64,000 bases of DNA, from NCBI RefSeq assembly GCF_014205255.1, contig NZ_JACHNE010000001.1, positions 5,456,001 through 5,520,000 of the forward strand. The letters run 5' to 3'. Origin of the DNA: Streptomyces caelestis (GTDB lineage Bacteria > Actinomycetota > Actinomycetes > Streptomycetales > Streptomycetaceae). Under the pieces are notes generated by a model that searched no databases, had not been told where the DNA came from, and worked only from the letters and a program-made list of their open reading frames with translations. The translations under genes were made by a program, and so were the position numbers. Below, one piece after another: positions 7,753 through 16,296 of this stretch (positions are counted from its first letter, which is position 1; every line of letters begins with the position of its first letter).

Positions 7753-9506
7753 CAGTACTTACGCTCCATCGGCTGGTAGCGGGTCTGGACGACCGGCTTG
7801 TAGTCGAGACGGACGGTTTCGGAGCCGTCGGCGCCGACCTCGCGGTACGCCATGGTGTGCCGCATGAAGTTGACGTCGTCGCGGTTCGGGTAGTCCTCGC
7901 GGTAGTGACCGCCGCGGGACTCCTTGCGGGCGAGCGCGGAGACCGCCATGACCTCGGCGAGGTCGAGCAGGTTGCCCAGCTCGATGGCCTCCAGCAGGTC
8001 CGTGTTGAACCGCTTGCCCTTGTCCTGGATCGACACGTTCTTGAAGCGCTCGCGCAGCTCCGCGATCTTCTCGACCGCCGTCTTGATCGTCTGCTCGGTG
8101 CGGAACACCATGACGTTGGCGTCCATGGTCTCCTGGAGCTCACGCCGCAGCGTCGTCACGCGCTCGGTGCCGGTGGAGTCGCGCAGCTGCTCCACCTGCC
8201 CGATCACGAACTCGGCCGGGTTCTCCGGCAGCTCGACGAAGTCCGCCGTCTGGGAGTACTCGGCCGCGGCGATACCGGCCCGCTTGCCGAAGACGTTGAT
8301 GTCCAGGAGCGAGTTCGTGCCCAGGCGGTTCGCGCCGTGCACCGACACGCAGGCGACCTCGCCGGCCGCGTACAGGCCCGGGACGACCGTGGTGTTGTCC
8401 GCCAGGACCTCACCCTCGACGTTCGTCGGGATGCCGCCCATCGCGTAGTGGGCCGTGGGCTGGATCGGGATCGGGTCCGTGTACGGCTCGATGCCGAGGT
8501 ACGTACGGGCGAACTCCGTGATGTCGGGCAGCTTGGCGTCCAGCTGCTCCGGCGGGAGGTGGGTGAGGTCCAGGTAGACGTGGTCGCCCTCGGGGCCGCA
8601 GCCACGCCCTTCCCGGATCTCCGTGTAGATGGAGCGGGACACGACGTCACGGGACGCGAGGTCCTTCATGACCGGCGCGTACTTCTCCATGAAGCGCTCG
8701 CCGTCCTTGTTGCGGAGGATGCCGCCCTCACCACGGGCGCCCTCCGTCAGCAGGATGCCCATGCGCCAGATGCCGGTCGGGTGGAACTGGAAGAACTCCA
8801 TGTCCTCCAGCGGGATGCCCCGCCGGTACACGGCCGCCTGGCCGTCACCGGTCAGCGTGTGCGCGTTGGACGTCACCTTGAAGAACTTGCCGCAACCGCC
8901 GGACGCGTAGATCACGGCCTTCGCCTGGAAGACGTGGATCTCGCCGGTGGCGAGCTCGTACGCCACCACACCGGCCGAGCGCTTGACGCCGTCGACCTCG
9001 GTGATCAGCTGGTCCAGGACGTAGAACTCGTTGAAGAACTCCACGCCCTCCTTGACGCAGTTCTGGTACAGCGTCTGGAGGATCATGTGGCCGGTGCGGT
9101 CGGCCGCGTAGCAGGAGCGGCGGACCGGGGCCTCGCCGTGGTTGCGGCTGTGACCGCCGAAGCGGCGCTGGTCGATCGTGCCGTTCGGGGTGCGGTTGAA
9201 CGGCAGGCCCATCTTCTCCAGGTCGAGGACGGAGTCGATGGCCTCCTTCGCCAGGATCTCGGCGGCGTCCTGGTCGACCAGGTAGTCACCGCCCTTGACC
9301 GTGTCGAAGGTGTGCCACTCCCAGTTGTCCTCCTCCACGTTGGCCAGCGCGGCGGCCATGCCGCCCTGCGCGGCGCCCGTGTGGGAGCGGGTGGGGTAGA
9401 GCTTGGTGAGCACGGCGGTGCGGCTGCGCTTCGTCGACTCGATGGCGGCGCGCATACCGGCGCCACCGGCGCCGACGATGACGGTGTCGTACTTGTGGAT
9501 CTTCAT
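7752..9506 (-). CDS. sdhA: Succinate dehydrogenase flavoprotein subunit
   Basis: 584 residues. Oxidises succinate to fumarate with covalently bound FAD. The N-terminal FAD fold shows VIVGAGGAGMRAAIES; the covalent flavin histidine is in the TRSHTGAAQGG segment; active-site motifs HPTGI and the conserved GGHSRNHGEAPVRR segment are present; the C-terminus carries GGHYREDYPNRDD. Located 19 bases after sdhD. Full length for the family. Confidence 0.97.
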   Translation of the reverse strand: MKIHKYDTVIVGAGGAGMRAAIESTKRSRTAVLTKLYPTRSHTGAAQGGMAAALANVEEDNWEWHTFDTVKGGDYLVDQDAAEILAKEAIDSVLDLEKMGLPFNRTPNGTIDQRRFGGHSRNHGEAPVRRSCYAADRTGHMILQTLYQNCVKEGVEFFNEFYVLDQLITEVDGVKRSAGVVAYELATGEIHVFQAKAVIYASGGCGKFFKVTSNAHTLTGDGQAAVYRRGIPLEDMEFFQFHPTGIWRMGILLTEGARGEGGILRNKDGERFMEKYAPVMKDLASRDVVSRSIYTEIREGRGCGPEGDHVYLDLTHLPPEQLDAKLPDITEFARTYLGIEPYTDPIPIQPTAHYAMGGIPTNVEGEVLADNTTVVPGLYAAGEVACVSVHGANRLGTNSLLDINVFGKRAGIAAAEYSQTADFVELPENPAEFVIGQVEQLRDSTGTERVTTLRRELQETMDANVMVFRTEQTIKTAVEKIAELRERFKNVSIQDKGKRFNTDLLEAIELGNLLDLAEVMAVSALARKESRGGHYREDYPNRDDVNFMRHTMAYREVGADGSETVRLDYKPVVQTRYQPMERKY

Positions 9507-9525
9507 GATTCTCGCAGCCCCGTGC

Positions 9526-10008
9526 CTAGCGGATGTTCGGGTCGAAGGTGAAGATCACCAGCGTGCCCAGCAGGATGGTGAACACCGTGGCGGTGTAGAG
9601 CAGGCCCTTGAGCCACAGCCGGGTGTTCGCGCGCTCCGCGTAGTCGTTGATGACCGTGCGCAGGCCGTTGGCGCCGTGCAGCATGGCGAGCCAGAGCATC
9701 AGCAGGTCCCAGACCTGCCAGAAGGGGCTCGCCCAGCGGCCCGCCACGAAGGCGAAGCCGATCTTGGAGACACCGCCGTCCAGCACGAGCTGGATCAGCA
9801 GGTGGCCGAGGACCAGCACGACCAGCACCACGCCCGACAGGCGCATGAACAGCCAGGCGGCCAGCTCGAAGTTGCCCCGGGTGGTCTTCGGGGTCTTCCT
9901 GGTGCGCTGGCGCGGGGCCTCGATGAGGGGCGCCGGGTTGTCGACGGTGTAGACAGCGCCGCCCTCGACGGGGCCGACACCGGCTGCGGTCTTCTCAGTC
10001 GTGGACAT
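9526..10008 (-). CDS. sdhD: Succinate dehydrogenase hydrophobic membrane anchor subunit
   Basis: 160 residues: a 50-residue soluble N-terminus followed by three membrane helices (from about NFELAAWLFMRLSGVVLVVLVLGHLL onward, read in parts), the usual SdhD topology. SdhC and SdhD together bind heme and quinone. Lies five bases after sdhC and 19 before sdhA. Confidence 0.93.
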   Translation of the reverse strand: MSTTEKTAAGVGPVEGGAVYTVDNPAPLIEAPRQRTRKTPKTTRGNFELAAWLFMRLSGVVLVVLVLGHLLIQLVLDGGVSKIGFAFVAGRWASPFWQVWDLLMLWLAMLHGANGLRTVINDYAERANTRLWLKGLLYTATVFTILLGTLVIFTFDPNIR

Positions 10009-10013
10009 TGGCG

Positions 10014-10394
10014 TCAGCTCCCGAACAGTTCACGAGCGGCGTGGCCGAGGACGGGGTAGATCGCCCCGAGCATCAGCACGGCCCACAGGGCGACGACGGT
10101 CCAGAGCATCTGCTTCTGGTAGCGGGCGCCCTTGATCCAGAAGTCGACGGCGATGACGCGCAGACCGTTGAGCGCGTGGAAGAGGATGGCGGCGACGAGG
10201 CCGTACTCCAGCAGCGCGACGATGGGCGTCTTGTACGTGGCCACGACGGTGTCGTAGGCCTCGGGCGACACACGGACGAGTGCGGTGTCCAGCACGTGAA
10301 CGAACAGGAAGAAGAAAATGAGGACGCCGGTGACTCGGTGAGCCACCCAGGACCACATTCCTTCCCGGCCGCGGTACAGCGTTCCAGCCGGCAC
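10014..10394 (-). CDS. sdhC: Succinate dehydrogenase cytochrome b556 subunit
   Basis: 126 residues, three membrane helices. Contains the family segments GMWSWVAHRVTGV (S and R of the quinone site) and FHALNGLRV with the probable heme-ligand histidine. The GTG at 10394 has GGAGGAAA six bases upstream and is the first gene of the operon; a longer reading to 10535 lacks this support. The 256 bases upstream (10395-10650) hold the presumed sdh promoter, which I cannot pinpoint, and part of a dispersed repeat. Confidence 0.93.
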   Translation of the reverse strand: MPAGTLYRGREGMWSWVAHRVTGVLIFFFLFVHVLDTALVRVSPEAYDTVVATYKTPIVALLEYGLVAAILFHALNGLRVIAVDFWIKGARYQKQMLWTVVALWAVLMLGAIYPVLGHAARELFGS

Positions 10395-10609
10395 GGAAGT
10401 TTCCTCCGGGAGCGGGGATTGGGGCCGCGCCGGCTTGGTGTGTCGGTCGGGCCCGGCCGGGTACGGTCCACCGGCCCCCAGCATCGTAGCGAGGCGCTGC
10501 CGCCGGGCTGAGCCGGGGTCTGGCTGTGTGATCAAACTGGCATGCGTACGGGCTAGGCTTCGGCGGCTTCTGGGGTGGGGTGTCCTGTTATCGGCCGGGT
10601 GCGGCGCCG

Positions 10610-10668
10610 TCGTGGCTTGCCGCGCCCACGCGGCGGTAGCCGCACATCGACTACAGCCCCGCGCCCCT
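10610..10668 (-). repeat. Dispersed palindromic element, copy 1
   Basis: On the minus strand this reads AGGGGCGCGGGGCTGT, then ATGTGCGGCT, CCGCCGCGTGGGCGCG and CAAGCCACGA, with short spacers. A second copy with the same blocks is at 60271-60326. In this copy the final codons of the OHCU decarboxylase gene (RGAGL and stop) lie inside the element. Similar elements occur widely at Streptomyces gene ends as I recall. Confidence 0.7.
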
Positions 10669-11109
10669 GAGGGCGTCGACCAGCCGTTCCCTTGCCAGGC
10701 GCCGTAGCTCGTCGGCCACCACCATCCGCTCCTCCTCCGGATCGTTGGTCAATCGTGACCGGATGGCTTCCAGGAGGCGGTCCAGAGTCTCCGCCGGCGC
10801 CACGTCAGCCAGGCAGATGACGAACACGTGTCCGAAGCGGGCCTCATAGGCGGCGTGCGCCGCGCTGAGGGCCGTGTGGGCCGCGGAGTACGTGTCCGGC
10901 GGGAGGGCCGGCAGGGACTCGGCGGCCAGGGCCTCGGTCAGGTCGGGCCAGGTCAGGTCGTAGGCCGCTTCGTCCGCCGCGGCCAGCAGGGAGGCCAGGT
11001 CCGGATAGGGGCGGTGTTCCGCGACCCGCCGGGACCAGCGGGGGCTGCGCAGGCAGGAGAGGAGCGTCTGCTCCAGGGCCTGAGCGGAGGCTGCGTTGAA
11101 GTGCTCCAC
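10651..11109 (-). CDS. 2-oxo-4-hydroxy-4-carboxy-5-ureidoimidazoline (OHCU) decarboxylase
   Basis: 152 residues, all-helical. Catalyses the last step of urate oxidation, decarboxylating OHCU to S-allantoin. Family landmarks: HFNAAS at the N-terminus, the CLRSPRW segment, HRPYPDLASLLAAAD and the FGHVFVICL motif near residue 93, followed by RLTNDPEEE near the C-terminus. The start is GTG 11109. No other urate genes are beside it. The C-terminal five residues are encoded by a dispersed repeat, so the original tail may have been replaced. Confidence 0.9.
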   Translation of the reverse strand: MEHFNAASAQALEQTLLSCLRSPRWSRRVAEHRPYPDLASLLAAADEAAYDLTWPDLTEALAAESLPALPPDTYSAAHTALSAAHAAYEARFGHVFVICLADVAPAETLDRLLEAIRSRLTNDPEEERMVVADELRRLARERLVDALRGAGL

Positions 11110-11321
11110 GGGTATGGCGAGTCGGCCGGGGAGGTCTGGGAGACGGTGCGCAGGCAGCGTGGGTCCTTGTGGGCGTCACGTGTGTCGGCAGGGCATGGTG
11201 TGAGAGATGTGACGTCACGCTATCGAGTACGACCATGACGTGTCCGACGGATGCCCGAATTTCACCCGGGAGAGAGAGATTCCGAACGCGTGGTGGACGC
11301 GCGCCGGTCGGCCTCGCGTTT

Positions 11322-11327
11322 TAGGTT
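11322..11327 (+). promoter_or_regulatory. -10 box TAGGTT for hexosaminidase, leaderless type
   Basis: TANNNT hexamer seven bases before the GTG at 11335, so transcription should start at or next to the start codon. No convincing -35 box. Confidence 0.4.
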
Positions 11328-11334
11328 GGCGGGT

Positions 11335-13005
11335 GTGAGTCAGCACAGGCGCCGGGGTCCGGCGAAGCAGGGGAAGCAGCGGCAGCAGCGGCAGGTGCTG
11401 GTCGTGGCCATGGCCGTCGCCCTGGTCGTGGTCGCGGCCGGGGTGAGTCTGGGGCTCTGGGCGGTCTCGGGCGGCGACGGCGGGGGCACCGGGCCGCAGG
11501 CCAGACCCTCCCAGGGCCGGACCGCGGCCGCTCCGCACGGCACCTCGCCGGAGGACACCCCGAGTCCGAGCCGCTCGTACGCCCTGTCCAAGGCGCCGCG
11601 GACGATCCCCGCCGTGCGCGAGCACACCGCGGCACGGGGCCCGGGCTGGCGTCCCGCGAGCGGGAACCGCGTCGTCGTGGACGACCCGGCGCTGGCCGAC
11701 GAGGGCCGGCTGATCGCCGGTGAGCTGGGCCTGACGTACGACGGCGAGAAGGACGACCGGCGCGCCGGGGACCTGCGGCTGACGCTGAACGAGGACAAGG
11801 GCGCGAACCCGGAGTCGTACGCCATGACCGTGCGCGGCGGGCGGGTGGAGATCAGCGGGCCCGCCGACGCGGGCGTCTTCTACGGCACCCGCACCCTCAA
11901 ACAGGAGGTGCACGACGGCGGCACGGCGCCCGAGGGCGTGGTGCGGGACGAGCCGGCCAAGGCGCAGCGTGGGTTCATGCTGGACATCGCGCGCAAGAAC
12001 TTCACGGCCGGCTGGATCGAGGACCGGATCCGGGAGCTGGGCGATCTGAAGTTCAACCAGCTCGGTCTGCACTTCTCCGACGACCAGGGGTTCCGGATCG
12101 AGTCCACGTCGCACCCCGAGATCGTGTCCCGGCAGCATCTGACCAAGGCGCAGGTCCGGAAGATCGTCGACCTCGCGGAGAGCCGGCACATCACCGTCGT
12201 GCCCGAGATCGACTCCCCGGGGCACCTCGGCGCGGTCATCGACGCTCACCCCGACCTCCAGCTGCGCACCGCGCAGGGGTCGGCGGTGCAGGGGGCCATC
12301 GACATCTCCAAGAGCGAGAGCGCCGATATCGTCGACGACCTGCTGGACGAGTACGCGGACCTGTTCCCGGGCGGGCCGTGGCACCTCGGCGGCGACGAGT
12401 ACCAGGCGCTGGTGCGCTCCGACCCGGAGGCGTCGTTCCCGCAGCTGGCCGCCGCCGCGCGGGAGAGGTACGGCTCCGGCGCGACGGTCGCCGACCTCAC
12501 CACCGGCTGGCTCAACGACCGGGCCGACACCGTCCGCAAGCACCAGCGCACCCCGCGCGCGTGGAACGACGGTTTCTTCCGCGGCACCTCCGTCAAGGCC
12601 GCCAAGGACATCCAGGTCGCCTACTGGACCGGCAAGGAGATCGGCGCCCGGCAGCCGGCGGAGTACCTGGCCGAGGGCCGGCAGGTGATCAACTACAACG
12701 ACGAGTTCCTGTACTACGTGCTCGGCCAGCCGCAGACCTTCGTCTATCCGACCGGGCAGCGGATCTACGAGCAGTGGACGCCGCGGGTGCTGCGCGGCAC
12801 GACGGCCGTACCGGAGCGCTACGACGGGCAGATCCTCGGCGGGTCCTTCGCCGTCTGGTGCGACCTCGCGAACTCCCAGACGCAGGACCAGGTCGCGGCC
12901 GGGATCCGGATGCCGCTGCGGGCGACCGTCCAGAAGCTGTGGGACCCGGACAAGCCCGAGCTGTCCTGGGCGGAGTTCCGGGCGCTCGCGGACAGGCTCG
13001 GCTGA
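11335..13005 (+). CDS. Beta-N-acetylhexosaminidase, GH20, membrane-anchored or secreted
   Basis: 556 residues. Releases terminal GlcNAc from chitin- or peptidoglycan-derived sugars. An N-terminal basic stretch and one hydrophobic helix (VVAMAVALVVVAAGVSLGLWAV) give a signal anchor, followed by a Pro/Ser linker. The GH20b domain (VVVDDPALADEGRLIAGELG) precedes the catalytic barrel, which shows LDIARKNF, QLGLHFSDDQGFRIES and the catalytic HLGGDEY with the D-E pair. GTG 11335 lies seven bases below TAGGTT. It diverges from the OHCU gene. Confidence 0.92.
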   Translation: MSQHRRRGPAKQGKQRQQRQVLVVAMAVALVVVAAGVSLGLWAVSGGDGGGTGPQARPSQGRTAAAPHGTSPEDTPSPSRSYALSKAPRTIPAVREHTAARGPGWRPASGNRVVVDDPALADEGRLIAGELGLTYDGEKDDRRAGDLRLTLNEDKGANPESYAMTVRGGRVEISGPADAGVFYGTRTLKQEVHDGGTAPEGVVRDEPAKAQRGFMLDIARKNFTAGWIEDRIRELGDLKFNQLGLHFSDDQGFRIESTSHPEIVSRQHLTKAQVRKIVDLAESRHITVVPEIDSPGHLGAVIDAHPDLQLRTAQGSAVQGAIDISKSESADIVDDLLDEYADLFPGGPWHLGGDEYQALVRSDPEASFPQLAAAARERYGSGATVADLTTGWLNDRADTVRKHQRTPRAWNDGFFRGTSVKAAKDIQVAYWTGKEIGARQPAEYLAEGRQVINYNDEFLYYVLGQPQTFVYPTGQRIYEQWTPRVLRGTTAVPERYDGQILGGSFAVWCDLANSQTQDQVAAGIRMPLRATVQKLWDPDKPELSWAEFRALADRLG

Positions 13006-13072
13006 CCGCACACGAATCGGCCCGTACGGCTGCGAACTGCCGTACGGGACCTCACCAAGAACTACTTCCTCG

Positions 13073-13285
13073 AACCGTTCCTGAAGACTGAGCAGGGGTG
13101 AGCCTGATCAGCCGCACGCCCCGAACGGTCTTGGGCGCACTGGTCGCCGGCGTACTCGACCCCGGGGCGGCGACACGCATCCTGTGCGTGGTCCGGGCCC
13201 GGGAGGCCAGTTCCCTGCGCGATCTGGCCAGGTGGGTACGGCCAGAGGCGACGGGGAGGCCCCGAACCATCACTCTGGTGGAGCC
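13073..13285 (-). mobile_element. Decayed 3' end of a TnpB-type element (solo right end / omega-RNA-like region)
   Basis: On the plus strand this shares blocks in order with 53796-54015, the 3' end of the complete tnpB: ACCGTTCCT, TGAGCAGG.GTGAG, CCCGAACGGT.TTGG, GCACTGGTCGCC, GGCGACACGCATC.TGTG, CGTGGTCCGGG and CATCACTCTGGTG. Translated on the minus strand, remnants such as ATSA-KTVR and LHQSDGSG match the TnpB tail (ATSASKTVR, LQHQSDAAG). No TnpB catalytic region is present here. Confidence 0.65.
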
Positions 13286-13583
13286 GGGGGCCCCGCGCGC
13301 TGGCGCCGTAACCGGCGTCCCAGATCGCACGATCACGTTAACCCGGTCGGACCAAAGCGCCGCAAGCTCGCGAACCGACCATCACACGATCGAGCTAACT
13401 AGACCTCCTGGGGGCAGCTGGCAACCCCGCGACGCCGCCGAGCGGGCCGTCCGCTGGGCCGCCGAGGCCGGGCGCGAAGTGAACGCCGACGCGCTGGTGG
13501 ACGTACTCACTTCAGACCCCGATCCCTTGGCCGAAAACCTCTTCTTCCGCTTCCTCGACCGGCTGGGTGTGGTGCCCCTGTGA
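13098..13583 (+). CDS. Hypothetical protein, partly antisense to a TnpB remnant, contains a TTA codon
   Basis: An open frame of 161 codons. The first 60 or so codons lie on the opposite strand of the TnpB-like remnant and may not be a real N-terminus. The rest has three short repeats (RTITLVEPG, RTITLTRSD, HTIELTRPP) and a C-terminal part (DAAERAVRWAAEAGREVNAD and on to FLDRLGVVPL) with clear coding-type third-position GC. One TTA codon (TTAACC near 13338) would make translation dependent on the bldA leucyl-tRNA. I do not recognise the protein; the true start could lie further in. Confidence 0.4.
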   Translation: MSLISRTPRTVLGALVAGVLDPGAATRILCVVRAREASSLRDLARWVRPEATGRPRTITLVEPGAPRAGAVTGVPDRTITLTRSDQSAASSRTDHHTIELTRPPGGSWQPRDAAERAVRWAAEAGREVNADALVDVLTSDPDPLAENLFFRFLDRLGVVPL

Positions 13584-13690
13584 CACTCCGGGGCCGTTGC
13601 ACGCAGTAAGGGGAAGTGCGGGTTCCGTGAGGGTGAGGCCTGGAAGCGGCCTGATAGGGCCCCAGACAAGGCCCGCGGAGGGAGACGTGG

Positions 13691-14245
13691 ATGAGCCTGG
13701 TGGAGTTGATCGCACAGGCCGACGAACGCGGGCTGGCCGCGAGCGGGCTGGCTTGTCTGGATCGCTGCGTGCCCCTGCTGGGCGGCGACGACGAGACCCT
13801 GCGGCCGCTGTGGGCGAGCCTCGGCGACGGAGCCGGTGCCGGCGAGTGGACCGAGCGACTGGAGCAGACGCGCGGGAAGCTGGACGGCGCCGCCACCGGG
13901 GACCAGGCGGCCCTGCTCGCCCACCGGATGCTTCAGGCCGCCCCCGCCGAGCGGTCCCCCGCCGAGGTACGGGTGTGGGCCGACGCCTGCTCCGTCGCCT
14001 CCCTCCAGATCCACCGGCTCCTCGACACCTGCGAGGACGAGGCGTCCTCGGTCGACGCCCGCCGCAAGGGCCGGACGGAGGGCATGTCGCCGCTCGTCGC
14101 CGCTGAACTGCGCCGCCAGGTCACCGTCCTGGAGGTCCTGGCCGGCCACGGCCCGGCCGGGCTGCGGCGGGCACTGGAGGTGTCGACCGAGGGGCGCCGG
14201 GTGCTGCGCGCGGTCGTCTCGCGCCGGAGTCGGCAGCGGAGCTGA
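13691..14245 (+). CDS. Conserved hypothetical protein
   Basis: 184 residues, mostly helical, acidic N-terminal half, very basic C-terminus (RAVVSRRSRQRS), no signal peptide or membrane helix. ATG 13691 is preceded by GGAGGGAG six to seven bases upstream, so translation is well supported. I do not recognise the family. Confidence 0.7.
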   Translation: MSLVELIAQADERGLAASGLACLDRCVPLLGGDDETLRPLWASLGDGAGAGEWTERLEQTRGKLDGAATGDQAALLAHRMLQAAPAERSPAEVRVWADACSVASLQIHRLLDTCEDEASSVDARRKGRTEGMSPLVAAELRRQVTVLEVLAGHGPAGLRRALEVSTEGRRVLRAVVSRRSRQRS

Positions 14246-14397
14246 GGGCCGGTCGCCGACGCTCCTGACCGGCCTAAACCCCGTTCCTGGAAGAGTCCTG
14301 TGACCGTCCCTTGGGTGAGGTGGGGCGGTCCTGCGCCGCTTCCGGGAAGTCGCCGAATCCGGGTGACGAAACGCTTCGCCGCAGCGCTTTCCGGGAT

Positions 14398-14793
14398 GTG
14401 ACGACTCAAGCGGAAACCAGGCCCTCGGCCGCGGCGAAGCCGCTGCGATGGGCGGCGGACACGGTGGCGACCATGCGCGAGGGAGCACGACTGCACCTCG
14501 ACTACTCGGCACAGAGTCTGTGGAGCATCGACCGGATGATCGAGGGGATACGGCGGGAGGGAGCGCCGTACGCGGCCGTGCGGGAGGTGCTGCGCGGGTT
14601 CGGCGCCTACGCCGGTGAGGTGATGGCGCGTCAGACCGGGGCCGAGTGGTGGGCGACGGGTGGCGACCACTGGATCCGTACCCCCGACGGACGTCTCTGG
14701 GACCCGATCGACGAGGCCCGCCGCTGCTACGCCGGGCACGGCTCCCTGCGCCTGCTGTGCCGGGACGCGACGACCGCCGCGCCCCGGCGGTAG
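14398..14793 (+). CDS. Conserved hypothetical protein
   Basis: 131 residues, soluble. The central part (LHLDYSAQSLWSIDRMIEGI) and the C-terminal WWATGGDHWIRTPDGRLWDP look like a small folded domain. GTG 14398 is used; an upstream extension to 14311 has poor composition. The gene ends two bases before the convergent amidase gene. No function assigned. Confidence 0.65.
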   Translation: MTTQAETRPSAAAKPLRWAADTVATMREGARLHLDYSAQSLWSIDRMIEGIRREGAPYAAVREVLRGFGAYAGEVMARQTGAEWWATGGDHWIRTPDGRLWDPIDEARRCYAGHGSLRLLCRDATTAAPRR

Positions 14794-14795
14794 CG

Positions 14796-16049
14796 TCAGC
14801 GCGCGAGCGCCGTCGTGGCGTCGTCCTCGGTTGCGGGAGCGGCCGGCTCCGGGGCCGGTTCTTCGGGCTGGGCGGCCGCCCCGGCGAGGGTACGGATCTC
14901 GGGCAGGTCGTCGTAGAGGTGCTGGCCGGGGCACTCGGTCGGGTAACCGTCGCGGTGGCCGGAGATGCGGTGCAGCGTGGCCTTCTGGCCCGCCGTGTAC
15001 TTGCCGTTGTCGGCACCGGCGGTCAGCACCACCGTCCCGGTCGGGTCGATGCCGTACAGGCCGAGCTTCCAGGCCGCGACCTTGGCGACCGACTCGCGCA
15101 CGGCGGTGTTCGCGGTCGTCCTGCCGTAGTCGCCGAGCACCGAGATGCTGCTGGTGCCGGTGTTGAAGCCGTAGCTGTGCGCGCCGAGGACGGGCTCGTC
15201 GATGCCGCCCGCCCGGCCCTCGAAGACCGTGCCGCACTTGTCGACGAGGAAGTGGTAGCCGATGTCGTTCCAGCCGTTGCTCCGCACGTGGTAGAGGAAC
15301 ACGCCGCGCACGATCGACGCCGACTCGGAGCAGGTGTAGTCGTTGGTGCCCGCGGTGTGGTGGACGAACATCGCCTGGGTGTCGGTGGTGTAGGTGGGCG
15401 GGTCCTTCACCAGGGACTCGTCGGCGCCCCAGGCGGAACGTGAGGTGACGGCGGGACGTTCGGCGTTGGGCGCACCGGCGGCCGGTCCGACGACGTCCGG
15501 TCCGACGACGTCCGGTCCGACGACGTCCGGTCCGACGACGTCCGGTCCGACGACGCCCGGTCCGACGACGCCCGGTTCGACGACCGTGGTGTGCACGGCG
15601 TCCGACCCGCCGTCCGGGTCGACCAACTCGACGCGCAGCCCCTCGGGCAGCCGCGGGCCCGACACCCGCACCTGGACGCCGTCCGAGGGCCCGGTCCACA
15701 GCGGCTGGGTGCCGCCGCGGACCCCGGCGCGGTGGCGGTCGGGTCCGGTCTCGGGCGTCCGGACGTCGGTGTCGAGTGCGCGCCACGCGCTCCATTCGCC
15801 GCTCGCGCGGGCGCGGGTGCGCACCTGCGCGGTGCCGTCCAGGGCCGCGTCCGGGTCGTCCCAGGTGACACCGATCATGCTGAACGGCTCGGTGGTGCGC
15901 GGGGTGAGGGACCGCTCGTGCGGGTCCCCGTCCGGCACCCGGACGGTGTGCACGCCGTCGGAGGAGGAGGCCCGGGCGGGCTGGGTCAGGCCGAGCGCGC
16001 CGGCGGCCAGGGCGGTGGCGACGGCGGTGTGCAGCAGGAGGCGTGTCAT
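14796..16049 (-). CDS. Secreted N-acetylmuramoyl-L-alanine amidase, PGRP/Amidase_2 type
   Basis: 417 residues. Cleaves the bond between MurNAc and L-Ala in peptidoglycan. Signal peptide LLLHTAVATALAAGALGLTQ cut near RASS; a Trp-containing beta domain (about 40-150); a tandem VGPDV repeat linker; then the PGRP catalytic domain with zinc ligands in AMFVHHTAGTNDY, IGYHFLVDKCGTVFEGRAGG and ISGHRDGYPTECPGQHLYDDL. The start chosen is ATG 16049, directly before the signal peptide. ATG 16118 with a GAGGGGG site is an alternative adding 23 residues. Confidence 0.92.
   Translation of the reverse strand: MTRLLLHTAVATALAAGALGLTQPARASSSDGVHTVRVPDGDPHERSLTPRTTEPFSMIGVTWDDPDAALDGTAQVRTRARASGEWSAWRALDTDVRTPETGPDRHRAGVRGGTQPLWTGPSDGVQVRVSGPRLPEGLRVELVDPDGGSDAVHTTVVEPGVVGPGVVGPDVVGPDVVGPDVVGPDVVGPAAGAPNAERPAVTSRSAWGADESLVKDPPTYTTDTQAMFVHHTAGTNDYTCSESASIVRGVFLYHVRSNGWNDIGYHFLVDKCGTVFEGRAGGIDEPVLGAHSYGFNTGTSSISVLGDYGRTTANTAVRESVAKVAAWKLGLYGIDPTGTVVLTAGADNGKYTAGQKATLHRISGHRDGYPTECPGQHLYDDLPEIRTLAGAAAQPEEPAPEPAAPATEDDATTALAR
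15484..15585 (-). repeat. 15-bp tandem repeat inside the amidase gene
   Basis: The plus strand has GGTCCGACGACGTCC repeated about 6.8 times in phase, the last units drifting to GCCC and GGTTC. It encodes consecutive VVGPD pentapeptides that form a linker before the catalytic domain. Confidence 0.95.
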
Positions 16050-16296
16050 TCGCGGCTCGATTCCGTCCTCTGGGGGCGATGGGGACGACGGGGGGCGGTG
16101 GGGCGCGGTGATCGTCATCGTCATTCCCCCTCTGCGGAGCCGTCCGTTCGGTCTGCCGGAGAAATCCGGCAAACGGCGGACGACCGGCAGGGACCCCATG
16201 CGGTGCGGGTGGCCCCTGACTTGTCACGGCGTCAGCGTCTGGCCCAGGCGGGTGTCCGTCGGGGCGCCCGGCGTGGCGTGCTGAAGATGACGGACC

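Noticed and set aside
7857..9551. 564-codon plus-strand frame opposite sdhA
   Set aside because: Mirror of sdhA third-codon bias; no start signal or domain.
13300..13420. Possible tRNA or attachment site near the TnpB relic
   Set aside because: No cloverleaf arms or T-loop consensus could be formed.
13382..15016. Long minus-strand open frame across 13.4-15.0 kb
   Set aside because: Arg/Pro/Ser-rich shadow translation over well-supported plus-strand genes with ribosome sites; typical of high-GC DNA.
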